A stretch of DNA of 64,000 nt from Clostridia bacterium (lineage in GTDB: Bacteria; Bacillota; Clostridia; Oscillospirales; Acutalibacteraceae). Positions within the stretch are counted from its first letter, which is position 1. Every line of letters begins with the position of its first letter. The notes under the pieces were generated by a model. It worked only from the letters and a program-made list of their open reading frames with translations, searched no databases and was not told where the DNA came from. Position numbers and translations under genes: made by a program. Positions 26,043 through 35,665 of the stretch are shown here, piece by piece. The stretch spans positions 124,001 to 188,000 of the forward strand of contig JAFTWB010000024.1 in NCBI GenBank assembly GCA_017465505.1. The letters are read 5' to 3'.

Positions 26043-27308
26043 TTATTTCAAAACGGCTTTGTGGAAAACCTTTTTGCCCTTTTTAATTACGATGTAGCCA
26101 TCTGTGAAATCATCCTTTGTAAAGGACTTAAACACATCTGTTACCTTTTCGTCCTTGGCAACAACGCCACCCTGCTGAACAAGACGTCTTGCCTCGCCCT
26201 TAGATGGTGCAAGCTTGCACTTAACCATTAAATCCATAATACCGATAGCACCGTCTGTGAAATCCTCGTCAGCAATCTCTGTGGAAGGCATATTCTCTGT
26301 GCTTACAGCACCTGAGAAGAGAGCACGGGCAGTTTCCTGAGCCTTTGTTGCCTCTTCCTCGCCGTGGATAAGCTTTGTAACCTCAAAAGCAAGGATTTCC
26401 TTGGCCTTGTTGATTTCGCCGCCTTCCCAGCCTGCAATCTCGTCGATATACTCAAGGGGTAAGAATGTGAGAATCTTCATACAACGGATAACATCAGCGT
26501 CGTTGATGTTTCTCCAGTACTGATAGAACTCGTAGGGGCTTGTCTTGTTGGGGTCAAGCCAGAGAGCACCCTTCTCGGTTTTGCCCATTTTCTTGCCTTC
26601 AAAGTTTGTAAGCAAGGAGCAGGTAAAGGCGTTTGCCTTTGCGGTTTCAGGAATGGGAGTGCCGTTTTCTTCGTGCTCTTTGGCAGCGATTCTTCTGATA
26701 AGCTCAACGCCGCCAATCATATTGCTCCACTGGTCATCGCCACCGAGCTCAAGCTTACAGCCGTACTTCTGGTTAAGTACATAGAAGTCGTAGCTCTGCA
26801 TAAGCATATAGTTAAGCTCAAAGAATGTAAGACCTCTCTCCATTCTCTGCTTGTAGCACTCGGCAGAAAGCATTTTTGCCACTGTGAAATGAACGCCAAC
26901 CTTCTTGATAAACTGGATGTAGTTAAGGTCCAAGAGCCAGTCTGCGTTATTAACGATAAGAGCCTTACCGTCGGAAAAATCAATGAGGTTACTCATCTGC
27001 TTCTTGAAGCACTCAACGTTGTGGTTGATGTCCTCCATAGTAAGCATTTTACGCATATCACTCTTACCTGAGGGATCGCCAACTACACCTGTGCCGCCGC
27101 CGAAGAGAGCGATGGGAACGTGACCTGCGCGCTGAAGGTGAGCCATCATAATAATGGGAATAAAGTGGCCGATATGAAGTGAATCTGCTGTGGGGTCAAA
27201 GCCTACATAAAAGTGCACGGGACCTTCGTTAAGCTGCTTAACGATTTCTTCCTCGTTGGTGCACTGGGCAACAATGCCACGGGCTTTGAGTTCTTCAAAA
27301 ACTGTCAT
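26043..27308 (-). CDS. tyrS: Tyrosyl-tRNA synthetase
   Basis: Class I aminoacyl-tRNA synthetase. Seen: FYVGFDPTADSLHIGHFIP with the HIGH motif, GGGTGVVGDPSGKSDMR, LGGDDQWSNMIGG, the KMSKS counterpart KMGKTEKG, and a C-terminal S4 RNA-binding region (KGEARRLVQQGGV). The ATG at 27308 has AAGGA at suitable distance; a TTG three codons upstream lies on top of that ribosome site and is rejected. About 421 residues. The 67-bp upstream gap is too short for a T-box leader. Confidence 0.95.
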   Translation of the reverse strand: MTVFEELKARGIVAQCTNEEEIVKQLNEGPVHFYVGFDPTADSLHIGHFIPIIMMAHLQRAGHVPIALFGGGTGVVGDPSGKSDMRKMLTMEDINHNVECFKKQMSNLIDFSDGKALIVNNADWLLDLNYIQFIKKVGVHFTVAKMLSAECYKQRMERGLTFFELNYMLMQSYDFYVLNQKYGCKLELGGDDQWSNMIGGVELIRRIAAKEHEENGTPIPETAKANAFTCSLLTNFEGKKMGKTEKGALWLDPNKTSPYEFYQYWRNINDADVIRCMKILTFLPLEYIDEIAGWEGGEINKAKEILAFEVTKLIHGEEEATKAQETARALFSGAVSTENMPSTEIADEDFTDGAIGIMDLMVKCKLAPSKGEARRLVQQGGVVAKDEKVTDVFKSFTKDDFTDGYIVIKKGKKVFHKAVLK

Positions 27309-27375
27309 TGGTATCAATCCTTATATATTTTTATAGTGTATAGTATAAAATGAAACTCGACATAAATCAAGTATT

Positions 27376-29238
27376 TTATCTTTTTTTGCCTCGTTTTGTG
27401 GGCTTTTTGCCCTTATTTTTGCCGTTTTTGCTCCTTGCCACTGGTTTTGCAGGTGGCAAAGTGCCTTTTACAAGGCAATTTGCGGTATTTCCTATAAGGT
27501 CAGTCCTGCCTGCCATCTTAAGGCCTTCAATAATAAGCTCTTTATTTTCAGGTCTGTAATACTGCATTAAGGCACGTTGAATCCGCTTTTCCTTGTCGCT
27601 TTTGGCTACATAAACTTCCTCTAACGTATAAGGGTCAAGTCCTGTGTAGAACATAGCGGTGGAAATTGTACCCGGTGTGGGGTAAAAATCCTGCACTTGG
27701 TCAGGTCGGATTTTTTCTTTTTTCAGAAAAACTGCCAGTTCCACGGCTTCTTTTACAGAGCACCCGGGGTGAGAGCTCATAAGATAAGGCACAACGTACT
27801 GCTCCTTGCCCACCTTGCGGGTTATGCGGTAAAACTCGTCGCAGAATTTTTTGTAAACCTCAATATGAGGCTTACCCATTTTATCCAAAACGATATTGGA
27901 ACAATGCTCGGGAGCGGTGCGAAGCTGACCGCTGACGTGGTGCTCTACAAGCTCACGGAAAAACTCCTTATCCCTGTCTTCCATAAGATAATCAAATCTG
28001 ACGCCTGAACGGATAAAGACCTTCTTGACGTGAGGCAGAGCTCGGAGTTTTCTCAGCAAGTCAAGGTAGTCGCTGTGGTCAACGTCAAGATTCTTGCAAG
28101 GAGTGGGAGCTAAGCACCTTTTGTTTTTGCATACACCGTGCTCAAGCTGCTTCTGACAGGAAGGACGGCGAAAATTAGCGGTAGGGCCGCCAACATCGCT
28201 GATATAGCCCTTGAAATTCTTATAATTCTTGAAATCCTCAGCTTCCTTTAAAACTGACTGGTGGCTTCTCACTGTAACTGTTCTGCCCTGATGAAAAGCA
28301 AGGGCACAGAAGTTACAGGCACCGAAGCAGCCTCGGTTGTGGGTGATGGAAAACTCAACCTCTTCTATTCCCGGCACACCGCCCAAAGCTTCGTAAGAGG
28401 GATGATATGTACGCTCATAAGGCAGAGCGTAAACCTCGTCAAGCTCCTGGGTATTAAGAGGCGGCATTGGTGGATTACAGATTAAAATACTGTCGCCGTG
28501 ACGCTGGATACATCTTCTGGAAGAGTAGGCGTCATTTTGCTCAAGCTCTTTTCTTGCGGCAACGGCATAGTCCTTTTTGGACTCCTTAACTCGCTCAAAG
28601 CTGGGCAAGTCCACGGCAGGTGCAGGAGTATAATCCTTGGTTTTTACTGTGTAGCAAAGGCCTTTTATATCCTCAAGACTTCTGCCCTCATCTAATGCGT
28701 GGGCAATTTCGCGGGTCTGATTCTCACCCATTCCGTAGGTAAGGTAGTCCGCCTTTGAGTCAAAAAGGATAGAGGGCATAACTTTATCTGACCAATAATC
28801 ATAGTGGGCAAAACGCCTTAATGACGCCTCAAGTCCGCCTATAATAATCACACTGTCAGGGAAAAGCCTGCGTATAATTTTAGAGTAAACAGTAACGGCT
28901 CTGTCAGGTCTTTTGCCTGATTTGCCGCCTGCTGTATAAGCGTCGTCGCTTCTGGGACGTTTGTTGACGGTATAGTGTGCCACCATACTGTCGATATTGC
29001 CCGAATTTACCAGAAAGCCGAGGCGAGGCTTGCCAAACTGCAAAAAGTCGTCGTCTTTTCTCCAGTCGGGCTGAGGCAGAATTGCCACTTTAAAGCCTTC
29101 TGCCTCTAAAACTCGGGAGATTATAGCCGTGCCAAAGGCAGGGTGGTCAACGTAAGCGTCGCCTGTAACAAGCACAAAGTCAACCTCATCCCAGCCTCTT
29201 TTTCTCACATCTTCAATTGTAATAGGAAGAAAAGCCAT
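27376..29238 (-). CDS. ygiQ: YgiQ-family radical SAM protein
   Basis: A 620-residue member of the YgiQ (UPF0313) family. It has an N-terminal domain of the cobalamin-binding-like type (MAFLPITIEDVRKRGWDEVD, GDAYVDHPAFG), a radical SAM core with the cluster motif CFGACNFC at about 306-313, and a basic Lys/Gly-rich C-terminal tail. An extra cysteine-rich stretch (SCQKQLEHGVCKNKRCLAPTPC region) may hold a further metal site. The reaction of this family is not known. Lies 12 bp downstream of ftsK. Confidence 0.9.
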   Translation of the reverse strand: MAFLPITIEDVRKRGWDEVDFVLVTGDAYVDHPAFGTAIISRVLEAEGFKVAILPQPDWRKDDDFLQFGKPRLGFLVNSGNIDSMVAHYTVNKRPRSDDAYTAGGKSGKRPDRAVTVYSKIIRRLFPDSVIIIGGLEASLRRFAHYDYWSDKVMPSILFDSKADYLTYGMGENQTREIAHALDEGRSLEDIKGLCYTVKTKDYTPAPAVDLPSFERVKESKKDYAVAARKELEQNDAYSSRRCIQRHGDSILICNPPMPPLNTQELDEVYALPYERTYHPSYEALGGVPGIEEVEFSITHNRGCFGACNFCALAFHQGRTVTVRSHQSVLKEAEDFKNYKNFKGYISDVGGPTANFRRPSCQKQLEHGVCKNKRCLAPTPCKNLDVDHSDYLDLLRKLRALPHVKKVFIRSGVRFDYLMEDRDKEFFRELVEHHVSGQLRTAPEHCSNIVLDKMGKPHIEVYKKFCDEFYRITRKVGKEQYVVPYLMSSHPGCSVKEAVELAVFLKKEKIRPDQVQDFYPTPGTISTAMFYTGLDPYTLEEVYVAKSDKEKRIQRALMQYYRPENKELIIEGLKMAGRTDLIGNTANCLVKGTLPPAKPVARSKNGKNKGKKPTKRGKKR

Positions 29239-29249
29239 AATAAAAATCC

Positions 29250-31835
29250 TTAATTGTCAATTCTGTTGGTTCTTTCCAACCAATCCTGATATGTTATGAG
29301 AACATCTCTGGGCTTTGCACCCTGATGAGGCCCTACAATGCCCATCTGCTCCATATCGTCAATCATTCTGCCTGCTCGTGCATAGCCTACTTTCAGACGA
29401 CGCTGTAAAAGAGATGTAGAAGCCTGTCCTGCGTCAATAACACACTTGATAGCTTCTTCCATTTTTGCGTCAACGGCGATTTCACCTTCCTCTTCACTGC
29501 CGCCTTTGTTCTTAGCGTCAAGGTCTTCGGCAGTGATACGGCGAATCTGCTCTTCAATATCTTCGTTATACTGAGCTTTGTTCTGATTTTTAATGAAATC
29601 CGTAACACCTTCGATTTCCTCATCTGTTGCGTAACAGCCCTGCACACGGATGGGCTTGGAAACACCAACAGGAGCAAAGAGCATATCGCCTCGTCCAATA
29701 AGGTTTTCGGCACCGCCGAAATCAAGTATAGTACGGGAGTCAACCTGTGAGCTAACCTTAAGGGCAATTCGGGAAGGAATGTTTGCTTTAATAACACCTG
29801 TAATAACGTTAACAGAGGGTCGCTGGGTAGCAATAACAAGGTGCATACCGGCGGCACGAGCCATCTGGGCAAGTCGGCAGATTGCGTCTTCTACCTCTTT
29901 GGGAGCGGCCATCATAAGGTCGGCAAGCTCGTCAATGGCAATAACAATCTGAGGAAGCTTTTCTTTGGGCACAGGAAGACCCGAAACCTCCATACAAACC
30001 TCCTGCTCATCGGTGGAATTTTCCTCGATAAACTTAAGGTTTGCGTCGATAAGACGGTTATAGGAGTGAATCTCCTTACAGTCGTATTCGGAGAAAAGAC
30101 GGTATCTCTGCATCATTTCCGTAACTGCCCAGTTAAGAGCACCTGCCGCCTTTTTTGCGTCAGAAACTACGGGAACAAGCAAATGAGGAAGCCCTTTATA
30201 CTTTGAAAACTCAACCATTTTAGGGTCGATAAGAACAAACTTAACCTGGTCTGGAGTTGCCTTGAAAAGTATGCTCATAAGAATTGAGTTTACGCATACA
30301 GATTTACCTGAGCCTGTTGTACCTGCAATAAGCAGATGAGGCATTTTTGCAAGGTCGGTGGAAACAATCTCGCCCGAAATGTCTTTACCAAGAACACAGG
30401 TAAGCTTACTGTCAGCCTTTTTGAAAGGCTCGGAGTCAATAAGCTCACGCATTGTAACAACGCTTGTGTATTTGTTGGGCACCTCAATACCCACGGCTGC
30501 TTTACCGGGGATGGGAGCTTCAATTCGAACCTTATCGGCGGCAAGATTAAGGGCGATATCGTCGGCAAGGTTGGTGATTTTGTTAATCTTAACGCCAGCG
30601 GCAGGCTTAAGCTCGTAACGGGTTACGGACGGACCGCGGCAGATGTTTGTAATGGAAGCAGAAACACCGAAGGACTTGAGGGTATCCACCAGCTTTGTGG
30701 CATTGCCCTGAAGCTCACGCATAGCGTCGCCGTCGTTAGAGTCAAAACGCTGACGAAGAAGTCTTACAGAGGGGAAAGTATAGGCAGAAACCTGTTTTAT
30801 CTCAGCCTTGACTTCCTCTTCAATTGCCTTTTCCTCAGCCGCAAGGTCAACATTAACGGAAGCCTTGGGGTCAACAGCAACTGTTTCGGGGTTAGCTTGC
30901 TTTGCACCACTTTCGATTACAGGACTATTCTTAGAATCGCTTATCTGTCTTGCAATTTCGCTGGCCTGATAAACGCCTGTATCGTCGATATAATCGCCGT
31001 TTGCAATTCTCACGGAATTGATGAGCTTATCGGAAGCACTGGTGTCCAAGGTAGGCTCGGGCTCGACATCGGCGGCAATATCGGGGGTAGCGTGACGTTT
31101 TTTCTTTTTTCTTGTGTCAAGAGGAATATCAATACGGCTGTTCTGACGCTCCACCTTTGAGAAATCTCTCTTGGGCTCTTCCTCCTGTGCATATCTGTGC
31201 TCTTCGTCGTAGCGGCGTTTACGCTCACGCAGAGCAATCATCTGCTTCTTGGCAACGTTCTCAATATCAATGAGAGAAATGCCGGTGAGAATCATAATAA
31301 CCGCAATTAAAGCCACAATTACCAGAAGCTTGGGAACAAAATTATCGCCGATTAAGGCGGTAAGGGTATATCCTAAAAAGCAACTTATTACACCGCCCGA
31401 GAAAGGATGGGCGCTTGAGTATGTGTATGTATTGCCTATGGCTTTGAAAAAGTTTTCGTCCTTAACTTCAGCCGAACCGTAAAGGTAGAAAAGAGAGCTT
31501 ACAAGAAGCACTGTAAGGGTCACAAGTGCCACCTTTGTACCTGCACGGTTTATTTGCTTTTCCTTAGCGGTCATAATGGCAAAGTAACCCAGTGCCACAG
31601 GCAAAAGGTAGGAGCAGAAGCCGAAAAGGCCGAACATCACACAGTGAAGCCAGTTCCAGAAATGCTCGCCTTTAAAAAGAGCAAGGACTAAAAGCACAAC
31701 GGCAGAGGCAAGCATTAAAATCGCCTTTACCTGAGGATTGAGGCGTTTTTTGGCAGGAGCCTGAGCTTTGCTTCTGCTGCTTTTTGAGGGTCTGCCTCTT
31801 TTGGTTGAAGATGGTTTTTTCTTAGTTTGAGCCAA
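29250..31835 (-). CDS. ftsK: DNA translocase FtsK/SpoIIIE
   Basis: Septal DNA pump that moves chromosome ends across the division or sporulation septum. N-terminal basic tail, four predicted membrane helices (about 35-190), an acidic/variable linker (to about 350), the motor domain with Walker A IAGTTGSGKSVCVNS near residue 505 and Walker B IVIAIDELADLMM, and a C-terminal gamma winged-helix domain (about 790-850, ASTSLLQRRLKVGYARAGRM). 861 residues. The start is TTG, preceded by AAAGGATG 8 bp away; no in-frame ATG occurs nearby. Its linkage with tepA matches the tepA-spoIIIE neighbourhood of Bacillus. Confidence 0.93.
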   Translation of the reverse strand: MAQTKKKPSSTKRGRPSKSSRSKAQAPAKKRLNPQVKAILMLASAVVLLVLALFKGEHFWNWLHCVMFGLFGFCSYLLPVALGYFAIMTAKEKQINRAGTKVALVTLTVLLVSSLFYLYGSAEVKDENFFKAIGNTYTYSSAHPFSGGVISCFLGYTLTALIGDNFVPKLLVIVALIAVIMILTGISLIDIENVAKKQMIALRERKRRYDEEHRYAQEEEPKRDFSKVERQNSRIDIPLDTRKKKKRHATPDIAADVEPEPTLDTSASDKLINSVRIANGDYIDDTGVYQASEIARQISDSKNSPVIESGAKQANPETVAVDPKASVNVDLAAEEKAIEEEVKAEIKQVSAYTFPSVRLLRQRFDSNDGDAMRELQGNATKLVDTLKSFGVSASITNICRGPSVTRYELKPAAGVKINKITNLADDIALNLAADKVRIEAPIPGKAAVGIEVPNKYTSVVTMRELIDSEPFKKADSKLTCVLGKDISGEIVSTDLAKMPHLLIAGTTGSGKSVCVNSILMSILFKATPDQVKFVLIDPKMVEFSKYKGLPHLLVPVVSDAKKAAGALNWAVTEMMQRYRLFSEYDCKEIHSYNRLIDANLKFIEENSTDEQEVCMEVSGLPVPKEKLPQIVIAIDELADLMMAAPKEVEDAICRLAQMARAAGMHLVIATQRPSVNVITGVIKANIPSRIALKVSSQVDSRTILDFGGAENLIGRGDMLFAPVGVSKPIRVQGCYATDEEIEGVTDFIKNQNKAQYNEDIEEQIRRITAEDLDAKNKGGSEEEGEIAVDAKMEEAIKCVIDAGQASTSLLQRRLKVGYARAGRMIDDMEQMGIVGPHQGAKPRDVLITYQDWLERTNRIDN

Positions 31836-31863
31836 AATTAAACATCCTTTGTTTCAAAATAAA

Positions 31864-32796
31864 TTAAGCAAAGGTAAAGCAAACAGTTGATTTAGTCACC
31901 ATTTCATAAATGCTGACACCAACCACTGCAAGACCTGCAAGAGCTGTGTAAATCACAAAAATATAGGTGCGGTCTGTCTTGAGAAGCCACTTGAAAAGAG
32001 CGATAGAGAAATAACCCACCACCGCTGAGAAAATCATACCTACAATAACAGGGCCAAAGTCAACGGAAAGCCCCTGGGGAGCTTTAATTGCGTCTAAAAG
32101 CTCAAGAGCAGCGGCGGCTAAAATAGAAGGAATGGCAAGGACAAAGGTATAGTCCATTGCGTCCTGCTTTTTGATACTTCTTGACTGACCTGCTGCCAAA
32201 GTAGAGCCTGAGCGGGAAAGTCCGGGTAAAATTGCGGCAACGCACTGAGTAAGGCCTACTGTTAGAGCGTCCAGCACCTTATAGTCGGTCTTAAGCTTGG
32301 TTTTGCCCATTTTCTCAAGCTCTTCGTTTTTGCGATTTATCCTTGAACCTGCAAACAAAAGAACCGAGGTGAGCAAAAGAGAAATACCTGTTACGATAAA
32401 GAAAGAGCTGTCCCCTGTAAGAATATCCGCAAGGTCCTTTACCTTCATATCGTTACCGATGGGCACAAACAAAAGGAAAAGAGGCAGTAAGCCGATTACA
32501 AGCATTACAAGAAGATTTTCATCCTTTGTAAGCTTTTTAAAGCTGAACTTACCTGTGAAAATCTTTTTCACAAGAGAGCCAAAAGCCTTAATGAGCCTGA
32601 AAATCAGCTTGTAGTAGAAGGCACAAACCGCAACCAGTGTGCCCAGGTGAAGCATAACGTTGAAGAAAAGGTTACCCTCTCCCGAAATGCCTGTGAAATG
32701 CTGAAAAATGTTGAGATGTCCGCTGCTGCTGACAGGCAGAAACTCTGTAAGTCCCTGCACAACGCCCTGCAAAGCGGCGAGTATGTAGTCTATCAT
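31864..32796 (-). CDS. uppP: Undecaprenyl-diphosphatase (BacA/UppP)
   Basis: Membrane enzyme recycling undecaprenyl pyrophosphate for cell-wall synthesis; gives bacitracin resistance when abundant. Signature motifs: QGLTEFLPVSSSGHL near the N terminus and LPGLSRSGSTLAAG in the second active-site loop; about eight membrane helices. About 310 residues. The ATG at 32796 is chosen because GGAGGT lies 5 bp upstream; the alternative TTG start overlaps that site. Confidence 0.94.
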   Translation of the reverse strand: MIDYILAALQGVVQGLTEFLPVSSSGHLNIFQHFTGISGEGNLFFNVMLHLGTLVAVCAFYYKLIFRLIKAFGSLVKKIFTGKFSFKKLTKDENLLVMLVIGLLPLFLLFVPIGNDMKVKDLADILTGDSSFFIVTGISLLLTSVLLFAGSRINRKNEELEKMGKTKLKTDYKVLDALTVGLTQCVAAILPGLSRSGSTLAAGQSRSIKKQDAMDYTFVLAIPSILAAAALELLDAIKAPQGLSVDFGPVIVGMIFSAVVGYFSIALFKWLLKTDRTYIFVIYTALAGLAVVGVSIYEMVTKSTVCFTFA

Positions 32797-32831
32797 ATTT
32801 ACCTCCAATATGTAATTACCCCAAAGGGGTA

Positions 32832-33578
32832 TTATTCATTATTTATCATCTCATAAAGAGCGTCCATTGCGTCAGCAAGACTTCCCACGGAGTCAATAAG
32901 CCCCTCGTCAACTGCTTCCTGACCTTCTAAAATTGTGCCGATATCCAGCACAAGCTCACCTGTGTTGAGCACAAGCTCGTTGTACCTTCCCTTTGAGATG
33001 TTGGAATTATCCGACACAAAGGTGGTGATTCTGTCCTGCATTTTTCTGAAATATTCAAAAGTCTGCGGAGCACCCACAGTCAACCCCGTTGTGCGTACAG
33101 GGTGAACTGTCATAGAAGCACTTTTGGCGATAAAGCTTTTTTTGGAAGCCACTGCCAAGGGTATGCCAATGGAATGACCGCCTCCCAGAACAATTGAAAC
33201 AACAGGCTTTTTCATACCCGAAATAACCTCGGCTATGGCAAGGCCTGCCTCTACATCTCCCCCACAGGTGTTGAGAAGAATCAAAAGGCCCTGAATCCTG
33301 TCGTCCTCATCCACCGCCACAAGCTGAGGAATCACGTGCTCGTACTTTGTGGCTTTGTTGGACTGAGGCAGAATATAATGCCCTTCAATCTGCCCCACAA
33401 TGGTAAGGCAGTGGATAATCACACCGTTTCGATTCACAAGCACCGCACCTGTTTCCACAATCTGCTCTGTGGTGGTTTCGGATACAGGGGAATTTTCGAT
33501 GTCGGCACCGTCATTTTCAGCAGGATTTCGGATGTAAGAATCTTCACTGCTCTGATTTTTACCAGGATTTTTGCTCAT
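32832..33578 (-). CDS. tepA: TepA-like ClpP-class serine protease
   Basis: ClpP/crotonase-fold protein of the TepA (translocation-enhancing, YmfB) family. Cytosolic, about 248 residues with an N-terminal Ser/Asn/Glu-rich tail (1-40). The probable catalytic Ser136 lies in LGGGHSIGIPLA, and His159 in MTVHPVRTTG. In Bacillus it is encoded next to spoIIIE, as here with ftsK two genes downstream. The ATG at 33578 follows TTGAGGTG; the upstream TTG is part of the ribosome site. Confidence 0.85.
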   Translation of the reverse strand: MSKNPGKNQSSEDSYIRNPAENDGADIENSPVSETTTEQIVETGAVLVNRNGVIIHCLTIVGQIEGHYILPQSNKATKYEHVIPQLVAVDEDDRIQGLLILLNTCGGDVEAGLAIAEVISGMKKPVVSIVLGGGHSIGIPLAVASKKSFIAKSASMTVHPVRTTGLTVGAPQTFEYFRKMQDRITTFVSDNSNISKGRYNELVLNTGELVLDIGTILEGQEAVDEGLIDSVGSLADAMDALYEMINNE

Positions 33579-33639
33579 TAAAATACACCTCAAGGGTATT
33601 ATTGCCGACTTACCCCTTATAAATGTATATATATTATTT

Positions 33640-33668
33640 ATTATATCAAATTAAGCTCATTTCTTCAA
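33640..33668 (-). promoter_or_regulatory. Promoter of the tepA-uppP-ftsK-ygiQ-tyrS-mscL group
   Basis: On the minus strand TTGAAG (33663-33668), 17-bp spacer, TATAAT (33640-33645), about 60 bp before tepA. Confidence 0.75.
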
Positions 33669-33736
33669 GTTTTTAATTATATTTCTTTATTACAATATTG
33701 TTTTTAAATTTTGTGATATGATATGCTTGAGGTGTT

Positions 33737-35002
33737 ATGAATTTGAATACAACTATATACTTAGTAATTATCGTTATTTTAATTGCACTTTCTGCTTTTT
33801 GCTCATGTATTGAAACCGCCTTTTCCTGCGCAAGCAACATAAGGCTGAAAAAATTTGCAGACGCAGGCAACAAAAAGGCCAAAACCGCACTTTACATCAT
33901 CAACAACTACGACAAAGCCCTCACCGCAATACTTATTCTCAACAACATTGTGAACCTTGGCTGTTCTTCTCTGGCAACTGTTGTTTGTCTGGAGCTTTTC
34001 GGTGATTACGGTGCTGCTATCTCCACAGGTGTCACCACACTTTTAGTGCTTACCTTCGGCGAGATTATCCCCAAGTGCCTTGGCAAAGAGAAAAGCGACT
34101 CCATCTCAATGGCGGTTGCAAAAATCCTCAAGGTGCTTATGATTATCCTCACCCCTTTTATTTTCGTTTTTTCAAAAATAAAAAACCTTGCTCTCAAGCT
34201 TTTCAGGGTTAAGCAGGAAGACTCCACCGTTACAGAGGACGAGCTTAAGATTATTGTTGAAAGCATTGAGGAACAAGGCGTTTTAGAGGAGCAGGAATCA
34301 CAAATGGTTCGCTCTGCCCTTGATTTTGACGAAAAAACTGCTGAGGAAATCCTCACACCCCGAGTTGATGTCACCGCAATTGACATTGACGATGACCCTG
34401 ACACAATCACGGACATCATCCGCACACAAAGATACTCCAGAATCCCCGTTTACAAGGGCACAGTGGACAACGTTGTGGGTATTTTACATAGCTGGGACTA
34501 TATGGATGAGATTATCAAAGGCGGCAAACCCGACCTTGAAAAGCTTATCATAAAGCCCGAATTTATTTTCAGAACCCAGAAGCTTTCTGCAATTCTTGCA
34601 AACTTCAGAAAGAAAAAGCTTCACATTGCAATCGTTACCGACGAATACGGCGGTACTTTAGGTATCCTTACAATGGAAGATTTGCTTGAAGAAATCGTAG
34701 GCGAAATCTGGGACGAGGACGAAGAAGTTGAGCAGGAGTTCACCAAAATCTCCGACACCGAGTACAAGGTAAGCGGCGATATGGAACTTGAAGATATGCT
34801 CTCTCTCTTTGACAAAAAGCTTGACGACATTGAGTGCGAAAGCCTTACAGTAGGCGGCTTTGTGTTTGAAACTCTTGGCACAGTACCCGAAGAAAATGCA
34901 GAGGTTAAGCGTGACGGTCTTGAGTTTAAGGTTATTAAAGTAAAAGACCGCAGAATCCACAGTGTTATTGTAAAAGCAGTTGAAGAAACTGAAGACGAAT
35001 AA
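33737..35002 (+). CDS. CNNM/CorC (HlyC) family transporter
   Basis: Membrane protein of the CorC/CNNM family, thought to take part in magnesium or cobalt efflux. Order seen: DUF21 transmembrane domain (about 1-150, three to four helices), a pair of CBS domains (about 205-330, TPRVDVTAI, YSRIPVYKGTVDNVVGILH, VTDEYGGTLGILTMEDLLEEIVG), and a C-terminal CorC_HlyC domain (about 345-420). 421 residues. RBS GAGGTG before the ATG; an extended -10 TGATATGAT lies at 33714-33722. Transport direction and metal are inferred from the family. Confidence 0.88.
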   Translation: MNLNTTIYLVIIVILIALSAFCSCIETAFSCASNIRLKKFADAGNKKAKTALYIINNYDKALTAILILNNIVNLGCSSLATVVCLELFGDYGAAISTGVTTLLVLTFGEIIPKCLGKEKSDSISMAVAKILKVLMIILTPFIFVFSKIKNLALKLFRVKQEDSTVTEDELKIIVESIEEQGVLEEQESQMVRSALDFDEKTAEEILTPRVDVTAIDIDDDPDTITDIIRTQRYSRIPVYKGTVDNVVGILHSWDYMDEIIKGGKPDLEKLIIKPEFIFRTQKLSAILANFRKKKLHIAIVTDEYGGTLGILTMEDLLEEIVGEIWDEDEEVEQEFTKISDTEYKVSGDMELEDMLSLFDKKLDDIECESLTVGGFVFETLGTVPEENAEVKRDGLEFKVIKVKDRRIHSVIVKAVEETEDE

Positions 35003-35024
35003 ATAAATACATACAACAAAAAAT

Positions 35025-35060
35025 CACACCGCAGGCTCGTAAGTCTGCGGTGTTTCTTTT
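35025..35060 (+). terminator. Terminator after the CorC-type gene
   Basis: ACACCGCAG / CTGCGGTGT stem with an 11-nt loop followed by TTCTTTT; lies between convergent genes and may also serve rubrerythrin. Confidence 0.8.
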
Positions 35061-35075
35061 ATGAAATATTTTATA

Positions 35076-35612
35076 TTAGTAGTTTTCAGCTTTGATGAGG
35101 AAGTATGCCTGAGGATGGAAGCAAACGGGACATACCTTGGGAGCTTCTGTGCCTACTACGATGTGACCGCAGTTGCCGCATTCCCAGATAACGATAGAGC
35201 CCTTCTTGAATACTTCGCCCTTCTGAACGTTCTCAAGAAGCTTGCGGTATCTTTCCTCGTGAACCTTCTCAACCTTTGCAACTGCCTCAAACTGAGCAGC
35301 AATAGCGTCGAAGCCTTCTTCCTTAGCTTCCTTTGCAAATGTTGCGTACATATCTGTCCACTCGTAGTTCTCGCCGTCAGCAGCAGCCTCTAAGTTCTCA
35401 GCAGTTGTGCCGATACCGTTAAGGTGCTTGAACCAGAGCTTTGCGTGCTCTTTCTCGTTGTTAGCTGTCTGCTCGAAAAGGTCAGCAATCTGATTGTAGC
35501 CTTCTTTTCTTGCCTTGGAAGCAAAGTATGTGTACTTGTTTCTTGCCTGGCTCTCGCCTGCAAAAGCAGCCATTAAGTTTGCTTCGGTTTTTGTGCCCTT
35601 TAAATCTTTCAT
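35076..35612 (-). CDS. rbr: Rubrerythrin
   Basis: Cytosolic peroxide-reducing diiron protein of anaerobes. N-terminal four-helix diiron domain with the Glu ligands in [11 protein letters not shown] and [10 protein letters not shown], and a second ExxH-type set near EKVHEERY; C-terminal rubredoxin domain with CGNCG and CPVC iron-binding pairs. 178 residues. RBS AAAGGAG. Own promoter with a PerR/Fur-like palindrome. Confidence 0.95.
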   Translation of the reverse strand: MKDLKGTKTEANLMAAFAGESQARNKYTYFASKARKEGYNQIADLFEQTANNEKEHAKLWFKHLNGIGTTAENLEAAADGENYEWTDMYATFAKEAKEEGFDAIAAQFEAVAKVEKVHEERYRKLLENVQKGEVFKKGSIVIWECGNCGHIVVGTEAPKVCPVCFHPQAYFLIKAENY

Positions 35613-35638
35613 AGTGATATCTCCTTTATTTTATAAAA

Positions 35639-35653
35639 TAGTAATCATTACTG
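35639..35653. promoter_or_regulatory. Candidate PerR/Fur-type operator of rbr
   Basis: The 15-bp site TAGTAATCATTACTG contains the perfect palindrome AGTAAT-N-ATTACT, which keeps the TAAT-N-ATTA core of PerR/Fur 7-1-7 boxes. It lies at about +10 to +24 relative to the expected start of transcription, a typical repression site. No perR gene is in the window. Confidence 0.5.
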
Positions 35654-35665
35654 ATTTGTTGTGAT

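Noticed and set aside
30336-31160. Long antisense open frame (274 codons) opposite ftsK
   Set aside because: It lies wholly inside a well-supported gene in the opposite strand, has no ribosome site or promoter, and has composition typical of a shadow frame.
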